From contig JAEURR010000006.1 in the NCBI GenBank assembly GCA_016788115.1, forward strand, positions 186,001 through 250,000: 64,000 nucleotides of DNA, given 5' to 3'. This DNA comes from Chthonomonas sp. (GTDB lineage: Bacteria > Armatimonadota > Fimbriimonadia > Fimbriimonadales > Fimbriimonadaceae). The notes beneath the pieces are model-generated. The model saw only the letters and a list, made by a program, of their open reading frames with translations, was not told the origin of the DNA and did not search any database. Below are positions 1 to 8,424 of the stretch, piece by piece (the first letter of the stretch is position 1; every line of letters starts with the position of its first letter). The position numbers were made by a program, and so were the translations under genes.

Positions 1-434
1 AGACATGCGGTCAATTGTTTCGGCTGGAACTTGAGTTTGCCTACAAGGATCGGAAAGATGACATCGTAGTAAGTGCTCATCGCCGCGTAGAACCACGAGG
101 GTTCGAGGCCGATGTTCGCATGGATCTTGCCAACGATCTGCCGGGACTTAAAGTACTCCTGGCCGAAGTCACCGGCAAACATCTGCGCGAAGTAGTTGGG
201 GTTCGTCTTCTTGAGCTTCTCCACCGATGAGCCCGCGCTGGTAACGATCGCCATGGCCTCAGGGAACTTGCCTACGTGATCGTAAAACGCATCAACAATC
301 GTGGCCATATGCGGCGTCAGAATCTTGCCGACATTACGCAGAGCCGCTTTGTCCGACTCCTCGATGCGGTTGATGATAAGCTTGTGCCGAATCTCGGCGT
401 CCGATAAACCCGTTGACAAATGAAGATGTGACAT
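1..434 (-). CDS. Globin-coupled sensor (protoglobin domain), C-terminus cut by window edge
   Basis: An open frame begins at an ATG on the minus strand (434) and runs off the left edge, giving about 144 residues. The translation has the helical pattern of the protoglobin/HemAT sensor-globin domain, including KIHANIGLEPSWFYAAM, in which the His is the expected proximal haem ligand, and YFAQMFAGDFGQEYF just before it. Globin-coupled sensors bind O2 through haem and pass the signal to a C-terminal module such as an MCP, GGDEF or kinase domain. That output domain would lie beyond position 1 and is not visible, so the downstream role (chemotaxis or second-messenger signalling) is unknown. A stand-alone protoglobin cannot be excluded. 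Confidence 0.75.
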   Translation of the reverse strand, partial: MSHLHLSTGLSDAEIRHKLIINRIEESDKAALRNVGKILTPHMATIVDAFYDHVGKFPEAMAIVTSAGSSVEKLKKTNPNYFAQMFAGDFGQEYFKSRQIVGKIHANIGLEPSWFYAAMSTYYDVIFPILVGKLKFQPKQLTAC

Positions 435-764
435 AGACCCAGTAGTTCCCCGTTGGTGTTATTCAATTTGGAAATCAGGGGCCGTTCTTTAGAGCAGACG
501 GAGGGGTTCTTCGACCATTTCCTCCTCGTATTGATATCGAGAAATATGATGCTTCATTTACATCATCCAGCCCTGATACAATGAGATCCACGTTAAGTAC
601 TGCTTCAGTGAAATGATTGACATACTGAAGTTGCTTCTTGCTGCACTCACCGCAACCTTCCCGGCTTTTCAGCGGCGAGTATTCTGAGGTGAACTTTTCC
701 GTGCGACCATCGTATGTGCACAGTAACGATGGGTACGCTCGCCGGACTCGGACGATTGACTCCA
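435..764. other. Intergenic region between the globin sensor and the sigma factor
   Basis: About 330 bases separate the two divergent genes. I see no convincing coding frame. The only recognisable element is the ECF-type promoter at 691-714. A TTGACA at 617-622 has no acceptable -10 at normal spacing. Confidence 0.5.
691..714 (+). promoter_or_regulatory. Candidate ECF-type promoter of the sigma factor gene
   Basis: GAAC at 691-694 (context TGAACTT), 16 bases, then CGTA at 711-714. This GAAC-N16-CGT arrangement is the usual form of promoters read by extracytoplasmic-function sigma factors such as Bacillus SigW and E. coli sigma-E. It lies directly upstream of an ECF sigma gene, so autoregulation is the natural reading. 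The expected start of transcription is near 721. Confidence 0.45.
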
Positions 765-1355
765 ATGCAAGTACAGCTCGATGCGGAATCGGAAAGAGCG
801 CTTGTAGAGCGTTGCCGTAAGCGCGACGCCCAGGCATTTGGGAAGATCGTGGACGCCTACCAGAACCGCGTACACGGGTACGTGCGGCGGTTCGTGCGGA
901 ATGGCGAAGAGGCACTTGATGTGACCCAAGAGGTGTTCATTAAGGCGTTCCAAGCGTTCGAACGGTTTGACGGACGGAGTTCGCTAAGAACCTGGCTGTT
1001 CCGGATCGCACACAACCTGTGCATCGATCGGGCTCGTAAACTTGACCGATCGCCCTCGGAACTACACCTCGAGGACGCGGATGAGCAAGGTCACGAATAC
1101 GACCTTCCTGACGAGACTTGGAACCCGGAGCATCGAATGATCCAGGGTGAGTTGGTTCAGATCGTGGAGAGTGCGATCGCGAGCATGAGCGAGAAGCTTC
1201 GTTCAGTCTTGTTGCTCCATGACGCGGAGGACATGGCGTACGAAGAGATCGCTGAGCTGATGGACCTGCCGGTCGGCACCGTGAAGAGCCGGCTATTCCT
1301 CGCCCGAAACCATATTCGTACGTACGTGGAAAATTACAGACAGGAGGGATACTAA
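765..1355 (+). CDS. ECF-subfamily RNA polymerase sigma-70 factor (RpoE-like)
   Basis: About 196 residues. Region 2 is clear (DAYQNRVHGYVRRFV, then DVTQEVFIKAFQAF and LRTWLFRIAHNLCIDRAR, with the -10 recognition helix), followed by an acidic linker and region 4 (EKLRSVLLLHDAEDMAYEE, then IAELMDLPVGTVKSRLFLAR). It directs RNA polymerase to stress or envelope promoters and would be held inactive by the membrane protein encoded 1 nt downstream. In-frame starts exist at 714, 729 and 765. The 714 ATG overlaps the predicted promoter -10, so it is unlikely; 765 gives the usual N-terminus, and 729 is possible if the mRNA is nearly leaderless. Family assignment is secure; the regulon is unknown. Confidence 0.92.
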   Translation: MQVQLDAESERALVERCRKRDAQAFGKIVDAYQNRVHGYVRRFVRNGEEALDVTQEVFIKAFQAFERFDGRSSLRTWLFRIAHNLCIDRARKLDRSPSELHLEDADEQGHEYDLPDETWNPEHRMIQGELVQIVESAIASMSEKLRSVLLLHDAEDMAYEEIAELMDLPVGTVKSRLFLARNHIRTYVENYRQEGY

Positions 1356-1356
1356 A

Positions 1357-1788
1357 ATGAAGAACCGCAAGACGCTGAATCAGGCAGATGAGCTGAAGCT
1401 GGACCAAAACTTGGCCAAGCTGGATGCCGTGCGGGATCTCGTTCAGGCTCTCCCCGAAGACATGCCCAGCTTGCAATGGCGCAGCGATCTAAACGCAAAG
1501 CTGGAGGCGATCGCCGCCACGCCCGCGAAGCGTTCGTTCGCATGGTGGAAGCTGGCAGCTCCGATGGGTCTCGCTGCTTCGCTGGCGACCGCGTACTTCG
1601 TCGTAGGACTCGGCGCAAAGCCCGCGACTGGCCAAGAGGCCGGTTCCATCGAAGCTTCGCTGGTCTTGGCGCACCAAGAATCGGACGCCCGATCGCAAGT
1701 ATCCTACGTTTTGGATTCGGCACCCGCCGCCGCGGACAGTACCTTGGACGGTTCATCATGGGGAGTCAACGACTTAGAAGCGTTCTAA
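1357..1788 (+). CDS. Putative membrane-anchored anti-sigma factor
   Basis: 143 residues starting 1 nt after the sigma gene stop, so translation is probably coupled. An N-terminal cytosolic half (about residues 1-65) with charged helices is followed by one hydrophobic segment (about 67-87, LAAPMGLAASLATAYFVVGL) and a short polar exterior tail. This layout, gene position and size match anti-sigma factors of the RseA type, in which the N-terminal part binds the sigma factor. No zinc-binding HxxxCxxC motif is visible, so it is not of the ZAS class. Its 3' end overlaps the next gene by 31 nt. The function is inferred from context; the sequence alone is not diagnostic. Confidence 0.6.
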   Translation: MKNRKTLNQADELKLDQNLAKLDAVRDLVQALPEDMPSLQWRSDLNAKLEAIAATPAKRSFAWWKLAAPMGLAASLATAYFVVGLGAKPATGQEAGSIEASLVLAHQESDARSQVSYVLDSAPAAADSTLDGSSWGVNDLEAF

Positions 1789-2771
1789 CACTCGCTGCGC
1801 TCGGCGCGGTGATGGCGAACGCTCAGCCCGGACCCGGGCCAGGGCGACGTCCTCCCGGCGAAGGAAAACAGCGCCCCGACGAGTTCAGGGATCTTCCCCA
1901 GCCGGTTCGCAAGCTCCTGCAAAGCGTGGGGCGGCTGACCTACTCGGGTCAACGCGTGGTCGAGTTTAAGCTTGACGGCGAGCGGTATCGCAACATTGAG
2001 CTCCTGGTGGTGGATCGTCTTCGATCGCGAGTAGAGTTTGGAACCGACAGTTCTTGGGCGGGCCAGATCATTGTCGAATCACCCAAGGGGCGACAGCACT
2101 ACTTCCCTCAGGCGAACGAAATTCGCATACTGCCACCCATGCGCGACGAATCGGTCTTGCGATTGCGCGGCATGCTCACGGACCGCAGCGGTCGGATTCG
2201 CATCAGCTTTGGCCAAGGAGGCGTCGTAGCCGGTCGGCAAACGACAGCCGTGACCGCGGCTGACCCTCAGGGGAACGTCCTGCAGAAACTGTGGATCGAC
2301 AACGAGTTTGGCCTCGCTTTGAAGCGCGAAATCTTTGACCCGGTGGGATCGAGAATCGGTTACTACGAGTTCAGCAAGATCAACTTCCGGCCAAACATCC
2401 AGGAGTCAGATTTCGTGATCCGCCGAGCAGGGGCCAAGGTCGTCACCCAGTACGACATGGTGCGGAAGCTTGCGAAGAAGGAAGGGTTCGTCGCCGCGTG
2501 GATCCCGGCCAGCACGGGTGCGGAACTGGTCAACGTGCGCACCAGCCCGATGCAAGGCACCAAGGCGCTCATGCAGGCTTATGAGTACGATGGGAGACGC
2601 GTCTCGCTCTTCCAACTACGAGGAAACGTCGATCCGCGAAGAATTGAAAAATTGGGCGGAGGGCGACTGAACGTTTACCGATGGACAGCGTCAAACCTGA
2701 CATTCGTGATCGTGAGCGATCTGCCGACGGAAACTCTGACGAAGTTGGCACGAACCGTGGTCACGGAATAG
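1758..2771 (+). CDS. Exported RseB/MucB-like (LolA-fold) regulatory protein
   Basis: 337 residues from the ATG at 1758, which gives a proper signal peptide (RLRSVLTLAALGAVMANAQ). A much longer upstream open frame exists but overlaps the whole anti-sigma gene. A proline/glycine-rich stretch follows the signal, then a beta-rich domain (YSGQRVVEF, KLWIDNEFGLALKREIFD, YYEFSKINFRPNI) typical of the MucB/RseB or LolA-like fold, and a C-terminal domain ending NLTFVIVSDLPTETLTKLA. In proteobacteria RseB shields the anti-sigma factor from proteolysis until it senses mislocalised lipid or lipoprotein. The position after a sigma/anti-sigma pair supports that role here. Confidence 0.65.
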   Translation: MGSQRLRSVLTLAALGAVMANAQPGPGPGRRPPGEGKQRPDEFRDLPQPVRKLLQSVGRLTYSGQRVVEFKLDGERYRNIELLVVDRLRSRVEFGTDSSWAGQIIVESPKGRQHYFPQANEIRILPPMRDESVLRLRGMLTDRSGRIRISFGQGGVVAGRQTTAVTAADPQGNVLQKLWIDNEFGLALKREIFDPVGSRIGYYEFSKINFRPNIQESDFVIRRAGAKVVTQYDMVRKLAKKEGFVAAWIPASTGAELVNVRTSPMQGTKALMQAYEYDGRRVSLFQLRGNVDPRRIEKLGGGRLNVYRWTASNLTFVIVSDLPTETLTKLARTVVTE

Positions 2772-2805
2772 CCAACAAAAGAAGCAACTAAGGGTAAAGA
2801 CAATT

Positions 2806-2840
2806 GGGCCGACAGTCAAGCAACTGTCGGCCCCTTTTTT
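2806..2840 (+). terminator. Rho-independent terminator of the sigma operon
   Basis: A perfect 11-bp stem (GGGCCGACAGT with its complement), a 6-nt loop and six T residues. It lies between the convergent sigma operon and the E2 gene. Confidence 0.9.
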
Positions 2841-2853
2841 GGTCTGACCAGGG

Positions 2854-4089
2854 TCAGCTCAGAATGCGTGTCGGATTCTCAAGGTATCCCTTGAGCGCGT
2901 TCATGAACTTCGCACCGATGGCACCGTCCAAAACACGGTGGTCGAAAGAACCCGTGAGGCTCATACGCAAGCGGACTTCCAGTTCGTCATCTTCGTTCAC
3001 GACGACCTTCTTGCGGGCGGTGCCGACCGCCACAATGCCCGCGTTAGGCTCATTGATGATCGCACCGAAGCTATCGACGTCGAGCATGCCCATGTTCGAA
3101 ATGCTAAATGTGCTTCCTGTCATCTCATCGGGCAACAGCTTCCCGTCTCGGGCCTTGGTCACGAGCTCCTTGGCACGAGCACTCAGCTGTCGCAGCGTCA
3201 TGGTGTGTGCATCCTTGACGACGGGGACGAGCAGCCCCTCGCTCACCGCCGCCGCGATCCCGATGTGGATTGCGCCATAGCGGACGACCGAATCTCCCTG
3301 GAAGGTCGCGTTGACCTCAGGGACGTCGCGGAGCGCACGGACGCTGGCTGCGACCACGAAGTCGTTCACCGAGACTTTGCCACTTCCCTCTTCTTCGAAT
3401 TGTGAGCGGAACTCCTGGATCTTCTCGAGGTCCACTTCGACCGTCACGTAGAAGTGCGGCACGGTCGATTTCGCGTGGGCGGTGCGGCTGGCGACAATCT
3501 GGCGAAGTCGCGAGAGGGGAATCTTCTCATCGGCGGCGGTGAAGGCGACCGCTGCGGGCGAAGCTACTGGCGCGCTTACCGGCGCGGCAATCGTGGTCCC
3601 ACCCTGCTTGATGGCATTGCGCACGTCCTGCTCGACGATACGGCCACCAGGGCCGGTCCCGGCGACGGACTCGATGTTGATGCCGGCCTCCGAAGCGATC
3701 TTGCGGGCGAGCGGACTCGCCTTCACGCGCTCTGAACCACCGGGGGCGGCCACAGAAGACGAAGCTGCTTGCCCCGCAGCGACGGCGACTGGCTCGGCTT
3801 CCATGGGAGCAGATTTGCGGTCCGCGCTACCCCAGTCCTTGGGAAGCTCTTCACCGGCTTTCAGAAGGGCCGCGATCGGGACACCTACCGGGACTGTTTG
3901 GCCCGGTTTGATGAGGTATCCGGCGAGTACACCCGAGCCTGGCGACTCGAGTTCAAGCGTCGCCTTGTCGGTCTGGATTGAACCGATAACCTCCCCGCTC
4001 TTAACTTTCTCGCCTTCCTGCTTGAGCCACTCGACGAGTGTGCCCTCTTCCATCCCGTCGCCCATCTTGGGCATGATCACTTCGGTCAT
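2854..4089 (-). CDS. Dihydrolipoamide acyltransferase (E2) of a 2-oxoacid dehydrogenase complex
   Basis: 411 residues. An N-terminal lipoyl domain (residues 1-78) has the lipoylated Lys in TDKATLE (about K42). A flexible Ala/Pro linker, a peripheral-subunit-binding domain (about 122-157, SPLARKIASEAGI to GGRIVEQDV) and a second linker follow. The catalytic acyltransferase domain (about 190-411) ends in the active-site motif DHRVLDG. E2 transfers the acetyl group from lipoamide to CoA at the core of the pyruvate dehydrogenase complex. E1 and E3 are not adjacent. A branched-chain or 2-oxoglutarate E2 cannot be fully excluded, but one lipoyl domain and this linker fit PdhC. Confidence 0.9.
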   Translation of the reverse strand: MTEVIMPKMGDGMEEGTLVEWLKQEGEKVKSGEVIGSIQTDKATLELESPGSGVLAGYLIKPGQTVPVGVPIAALLKAGEELPKDWGSADRKSAPMEAEPVAVAAGQAASSSVAAPGGSERVKASPLARKIASEAGINIESVAGTGPGGRIVEQDVRNAIKQGGTTIAAPVSAPVASPAAVAFTAADEKIPLSRLRQIVASRTAHAKSTVPHFYVTVEVDLEKIQEFRSQFEEEGSGKVSVNDFVVAASVRALRDVPEVNATFQGDSVVRYGAIHIGIAAAVSEGLLVPVVKDAHTMTLRQLSARAKELVTKARDGKLLPDEMTGSTFSISNMGMLDVDSFGAIINEPNAGIVAVGTARKKVVVNEDDELEVRLRMSLTGSFDHRVLDGAIGAKFMNALKGYLENPTRILS

Positions 4090-4152
4090 CGTGCTTGCAT
4101 TCTCCTCTGTCTCTAGTCGAACCCAGGATACCTAGTTGGAATCCATTTGAAC

Positions 4153-5379
4153 CTATTCACGGCGATAGCCAGGCCGGTTCGGCTGTCCACGGACGCCTCC
4201 AGGCGGCGGCGATGGCGGTGCCTCTTCTGGGGCGTCTTCGACATCTCTCGGCCCACCGATGACCTTGCGGTCGTCGAGCACGTGCGTCGGCTTGCCGGAC
4301 GCGGCGAAAGCCTCTTCCCCAAGCTTGACCAGCCGCTCAAACTCGTGGCGATCCTTTGCCTTGCCTGCGCCGTCGTCGAAGGAGATCAGCCCTCGCTCGA
4401 CAAGGCCCGCCAGACACTGGTCCAACGTCTGCATCTTCTGCTTTGCACCGGTCTGCAAGATCGAGCCGATTTGGTAGCTCTTGTTCTCGCGGATGAGATT
4501 GCGGACGGCGCTGTTCGCAACAAGAATCTCGTAAGCCGCAATCCGCCCGCGATTGTCGGCGCGACGTACCAACGTCTGCGAGACGACCCCGACCAGGTTC
4601 ACCGAGAGTTGCATGCGGACTTGCTGTTGCTGTGCCTGGGGGAACACGTCGATGATGCGGTCGATCGTTTGCACGGCGTCCACCGTGTGGAGCGTCGCAA
4701 AGACCAAGTGGCCCGTTTCCGCTGCAGTAATGGCGAGGTGGATCGTCTCCAAGTCGCGCATCTCACCGACCAGGATTACGTCCGGGTCTTGGCGCAGAAC
4801 ATACTTGAGCGCATTCGCAAACGCGAGGGTGTCGGTCTCCAGCTCGCGCTGATTGATCAGCGCAACGTGGTCATCGTGAACAAACTCGATCGGGTCTTCG
4901 ACCGTCACGATGTGCACCGGATCGCGGCGATTGATCCGGTCGATCATCGCCGCCAGGCTGGTGGACTTGCCCGAGCCCGCAGGTCCAGTGACCAATACCA
5001 GTCCACGCGGTCGATCGATGAAGTCAAATGTCGCGGGCGGTAGCTGGAGATCTTCCATCGTAGAGATCTCGTAGGGGATCACACGGAAGGCAGCCTGAAC
5101 ATGGCCTCGCTGCTGGTAGATGTTGCCACGGAATCGCGATACGCCCGGTATCTCATGCGCAAAGTCGAGTTCGAGCTGTCGGTCAAATCGAGCCAACTGC
5201 TCTGGCCGCAGCACGATTTTTAGCTCCTCGCGGAACTCCACGTCGTTAAATGACGGGTACTCGACCTCCTCCAGCTCGCCGTTTACCCGCATGTAGATCT
5301 TGCCGGTATCGGTCTTGAAGTGCATGTCCGACGCACCGCGGGCAACGCACTTTCGCAAGAGCGAGTTAATGTGTTGCAT
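4153..5379 (-). CDS. pilT: PilT-type twitching motility ATPase, paralog 1
   Basis: 408 residues from the ATG at 5379, preceded by GGAGG at ideal spacing; that Shine-Dalgarno rules out the frame's upstream start. N-terminal PAS-like domain (ARGASDMHFKTD), Walker A GPAGSGKST, Asp box VTVEDPIEF, Walker B DVILVGEMRD, His box TGHLVFATLHT and a near-canonical AIRNLIRE motif (AVRNLIRENK). Such hexameric motors drive pilus retraction at the inner membrane. A Pro/Gly-rich tail of about 50 residues follows the core and is unusual for PilT. The start overlaps the end of the upstream pilT paralog by 14 nt, so the two are co-transcribed. Confidence 0.93.
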   Translation of the reverse strand: MQHINSLLRKCVARGASDMHFKTDTGKIYMRVNGELEEVEYPSFNDVEFREELKIVLRPEQLARFDRQLELDFAHEIPGVSRFRGNIYQQRGHVQAAFRVIPYEISTMEDLQLPPATFDFIDRPRGLVLVTGPAGSGKSTSLAAMIDRINRRDPVHIVTVEDPIEFVHDDHVALINQRELETDTLAFANALKYVLRQDPDVILVGEMRDLETIHLAITAAETGHLVFATLHTVDAVQTIDRIIDVFPQAQQQQVRMQLSVNLVGVVSQTLVRRADNRGRIAAYEILVANSAVRNLIRENKSYQIGSILQTGAKQKMQTLDQCLAGLVERGLISFDDGAGKAKDRHEFERLVKLGEEAFAASGKPTHVLDDRKVIGGPRDVEDAPEEAPPSPPPGGVRGQPNRPGYRRE

Positions 5380-6460
5380 TACTTGCCTCCACAAGACCTT
5401 GGTTGACTGCACGTCGCGCAAATTCGGAAGCATTCGAACTCTTGGCCAAGGCGTGATCGAAGTCGATTCTTCCCTCCTTGACGAGTTTCAGCAAATGCCC
5501 GTCGAGGGTCTGCATTCCGTCCTCCAGGCCGGTCTGAATGTCGTGGTAAAGGGCGTGGGTCTTACCGTCCCGGATCATGGTACGGATCGACGGCGTCGCG
5601 GTCATGACCTCAAAGGCGGCGATGCGCCCCTTTCCGTCGAGCGTGGGCAGCAGCGTTTGGCTCACTACAGCGACGAGCGTTACGCTGAGCTGGGTCCGGA
5701 TCTGTGCCTGCTGGGACGGCGGGAAGACGTCGACGATACGGTCGATGGTCTGCGCCGCGTCCACGGTATGGACCGTACTGAAGACAAGGTGACCGGTTTC
5801 CGCTGCCGTGATCGCGAGTTGGATGGTCTCCAGGTCACGCATTTCACCCACGAGGATGACGTCCGGATTCTGCCGCATTACGTGCTTGAGCGCATCGGCG
5901 AAGCTATGGGTATCGGTACCCAACTCGCGTTGGTTGATGACGCTCTCCCGGTCTTGGTGCACGTACTCGATGGGGTCCTCGATGGTCATGATGTGCGTGC
6001 GGCGGTTGATGTTGATGTGGTGAATCATTGCCGCCAAACTGGTTGACTTGCCGCTCCCGGTCGGCCCGGTGACGAGCACTAGCCCGCGGGGTAGCAAGCT
6101 GATCTTCTTGGTGACGGGGGGCAGTCCCAGTTCATCAATCGTGCGGATTTTGAACGGGATCACACGGAAAACCGCCCCGATGTGGCCGCGCTGCCAGAAC
6201 ATGTTCACGCGGAACCGCGACAATCCCGGCACGAAGTAAGAGAGGTCGACTTCCTTGAAGGTGTCGAGCCGCTCCCGTTTCTCGGGCGTGAGGATGCTGA
6301 GCAGAAGCTTGTGGGTGGTCGCATCGTCCAACGCGGGATGTTCTGTTCGTACCAGGTCCCCGCGAATGCGCATGAGCGGAGGGTTGTTGGCTTTCAGATG
6401 CAGATCGCTGGCATCCGCGGCAACCAGTTCGCGAAGAAGATTATCAATCAGCTCGGCCAT
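5366..6460 (-). CDS. pilT: PilT-type twitching motility ATPase, paralog 2
   Basis: 364 residues, the normal PilT length. Motifs in order: ASDLHLKANNPP, Walker A GPTGSGKST, Asp box MTIEDPIEYVHQD, Walker B NPDVILVGEMRD, His box TGHLVFSTVHT. The retraction-associated AIRNLIRE motif is altered to SIRTMIRDGK, an intermediate state. The ATG at 6460 gives the standard N-terminus; the open frame extends 114 codons further upstream without domain homology. It lies between paralog 3 (99 nt upstream, with a hairpin between) and paralog 1 (14-nt overlap). Confidence 0.92.
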   Translation of the reverse strand: MAELIDNLLRELVAADASDLHLKANNPPLMRIRGDLVRTEHPALDDATTHKLLLSILTPEKRERLDTFKEVDLSYFVPGLSRFRVNMFWQRGHIGAVFRVIPFKIRTIDELGLPPVTKKISLLPRGLVLVTGPTGSGKSTSLAAMIHHININRRTHIMTIEDPIEYVHQDRESVINQRELGTDTHSFADALKHVMRQNPDVILVGEMRDLETIQLAITAAETGHLVFSTVHTVDAAQTIDRIVDVFPPSQQAQIRTQLSVTLVAVVSQTLLPTLDGKGRIAAFEVMTATPSIRTMIRDGKTHALYHDIQTGLEDGMQTLDGHLLKLVKEGRIDFDHALAKSSNASEFARRAVNQGLVEASNATH

Positions 6461-6520
6461 GATTTGTGGCCCTAGTCTACAACTATTCCAGCCGCTGCGC
6501 GAGCAGTTCAGACAAGGAAA

Positions 6521-6547
6521 AGGTGGGGCGAGCAACTCGCCCCACCT
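6521..6547 (-). terminator. Hairpin terminator or attenuator between pilT paralogs 3 and 2
   Basis: A perfect 12-bp stem (AGGTGGGGCGAG with its complement) around a CAA loop. On the minus strand it is followed by a short T-rich run (TTTCCTT). It could stop or reduce read-through from paralog 3 into paralog 2. Confidence 0.6.
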
Positions 6548-6558
6548 AACATGATCGA

Positions 6559-7638
6559 TTAGCGTCGGAGCAGCTGCTTCAGCTCGGAGACGATGCCCGA
6601 GTGATTTAGCGCCACATCTTCGGCAATCACGCCAGCCTTGACGTACCGAGCCAGCGACTGATTCATGGTCTGCATGCCCCAGAATGCACCCTCGTTCATC
6701 ATGTGATAGAGGTCTCCGAAGTGGCCGTCCTCGATCGCCTTCTGTACCGTCGGGGTGACGATCAGGATTTCGTTCACGACGACGCGGCCCGGGCCATCGC
6801 ATCGTGGCACGAGCTTTTGCGCGACGATCGCCTTGAGCGAATTCGCCAGGCGCTGGCAGAGGTGCGCCTTTTCATGGGGCGGGAACATGTTTATGATTCG
6901 GTCCAGCGTCTCGTAGGCGCTGGCCGTGTGGACGGTCGAAAAAACGAGGTGCCCCGTTTCGCCCGCTTGCATGGCGACGTTCATTGTCGTCGTGTCGCGC
7001 ATTTCACCGATGAGGATGACGTCGGGAGCTTCGCGGACCACGGCACGCAGAGCGGGTTGGAAGTCCAAGGTGTCGATGCCAACTTCTCGATGCGAGACGT
7101 AAGCGCTCTTGTCCAGGTGGACAATTTCCAGCGGGTCTTCGACGGTGACGATGTGGCACTGTCGGCTCTGATTGATGATGTCGATGAGCGCCGCCAGGGT
7201 CGTCGTCTTACCGGAACCGGTAGGTCCCGTCACGAGGACCAGCCCTTGTCGATGTTTGGTGGTTTCGCCCAGCACCGGGGGCAGACCCAATTGGTCGAGG
7301 CTGCGAATCTCAAGCGGGATGATGCGGCAAACGAGTGCGGTCGAGCCGCGCTGACGATAGACGTTGGTTCGAACGCGGCACAAATCGCCGACCTGGAAGG
7401 CAAGGTCCATTTCGTAGTGGTCTTCGAAATTCTGGCGCTGGCGCGGGGTCATCAGAGACGCCGCCAGCCGATCGGTGGTCGCATCGTCCAAAACTGGCCA
7501 TTCGCCCGGAAGCGGCTTGACCAGGGAGAACTGCTTCATCATCGGTGGTCGATTGGCTTTGACGAAGACGTCCGACGCCCCCTGTTCATAGCCAACCTGA
7601 ATCAGTTGGGGCATGGTGATTGCAGCTAGTTCCGTCAT
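6559..7638 (-). CDS. PilT/PilU-like ATPase, paralog 3, with altered retraction motif
   Basis: 359 residues with Walker A GPTGSGKTT, Asp box VTVEDPLEIVH, Walker B APDVILIGEMRD and His box TGHLVFSTVHT, so ATP hydrolysis should be intact. The AIRNLIRE helix that is essential for PilT retraction is replaced by TVQKAIEDGHF. That loss, and the PTTMNVAMQ-type divergence around Walker B, suggest a PilU-like accessory motor and not a main retraction ATPase. The substrate is the pilus platform. It follows the membrane protein gene at 7669-8424 by 30 nt. The exact subclass needs a phylogeny. Confidence 0.9.
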   Translation of the reverse strand: MTELAAITMPQLIQVGYEQGASDVFVKANRPPMMKQFSLVKPLPGEWPVLDDATTDRLAASLMTPRQRQNFEDHYEMDLAFQVGDLCRVRTNVYRQRGSTALVCRIIPLEIRSLDQLGLPPVLGETTKHRQGLVLVTGPTGSGKTTTLAALIDIINQSRQCHIVTVEDPLEIVHLDKSAYVSHREVGIDTLDFQPALRAVVREAPDVILIGEMRDTTTMNVAMQAGETGHLVFSTVHTASAYETLDRIINMFPPHEKAHLCQRLANSLKAIVAQKLVPRCDGPGRVVVNEILIVTPTVQKAIEDGHFGDLYHMMNEGAFWGMQTMNQSLARYVKAGVIAEDVALNHSGIVSELKQLLRR

Positions 7639-7668
7639 GGGTAGGTTCGATTCCTCTCCGGCCCCGCA

Positions 7669-8424
7669 CTAACGTTTGGGAGCCGAACTTTTGCCCGATC
7701 CGAGCACGAGGAAGTATACCAAACACCCTGCCGCGACCGACGCTACCGCTAAGAGGGCGATGATGCTGAGAGAAGTTCGGTTGTCTGTCGATTTTGGGGC
7801 AGCTTGGGCCTTAGCTTTGACTGTCGCCTCGTCCGGAATTGCGTACTTGTCAGCGCTCTGTGTAAGAAAACGTACTCGGTATTCAACGCCAAGAGGGTTG
7901 GCCACCGGCACGCCTCGCAAGGTGACATCTTCGCTCACGAAGGATCGTAGGGTCCTCGCGGTGGGCTGCACTCCCTCGAAATTTACAATAATCCCCTCCA
8001 GGGCATGTTCATTCTGAACTCCGGCGAGTGCCTTCGCGAGCGCGCCGATGCGGTAGACCCCGACCGTGGGATCCATAAGTCCATTGGTCGCAAACCGTGC
8101 CTTTAGGAACCCGGCGGCCGGGTTCTTTGGATTCGAATTGTAGACGTATAGCCCGCGGGTGGGGACACCTGTATACTGGCCGACCATCAGGCTCTGCTGT
8201 TGCAACAGTCGAGGAGGATAGGTGGGACTGAGCATGGTGATCTCGACCAACTCAGACCGAGTATCGGGATAGTGTTGGACGACGACCATTGCCCCCGGTT
8301 TGAAGCCCATGACAATGGACTCAAGCGCTGCCTCGGGGTTCGCCGCTTGGGAAGCCGAATCCTGCGCATGCCCTACCTGGAGCAAAAGAAGGCCGAACAG
8401 AATCGCTTGAAAGTACCGTCTCAC
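7669..8424 (-). CDS. Exported protein with C-terminal membrane anchor, upstream of pilT paralog 3
   Basis: 251 residues. A signal peptide (RYFQAILFGLLLLQVGHAQ) is followed by a beta-rich extracytoplasmic domain of about 190 residues and one C-terminal transmembrane segment (about 219-241, LSIIALLAVASVAAGCLVYFL) with a short basic tail. I do not recognise the family. The topology, anchored at the C-terminus with the domain outside, and its place at the head of the pilT3-pilT2-pilT1 series suggest a pilus- or envelope-associated role; that is inference from position only. Confidence 0.7.
   Translation of the reverse strand: MRRYFQAILFGLLLLQVGHAQDSASQAANPEAALESIVMGFKPGAMVVVQHYPDTRSELVEITMLSPTYPPRLLQQQSLMVGQYTGVPTRGLYVYNSNPKNPAAGFLKARFATNGLMDPTVGVYRIGALAKALAGVQNEHALEGIIVNFEGVQPTARTLRSFVSEDVTLRGVPVANPLGVEYRVRFLTQSADKYAIPDEATVKAKAQAAPKSTDNRTSLSIIALLAVASVAAGCLVYFLVLGSGKSSAPKR

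Noticed and set aside
714-764. Upstream starts of the sigma gene (714, 729)
   Set aside because: 714 overlaps the ECF promoter's -10; 729 is possible but less typical.
4090-4104. Mini-ORF (four codons) with a GAGGAG site just before the E2 start
   Set aside because: It is too short to judge; it may be chance.
4147-5043. A 298-codon frame antisense to pilT paralog 1
   Set aside because: It is a shadow of the PilT gene; the other PilT genes show the same kind of shadow.
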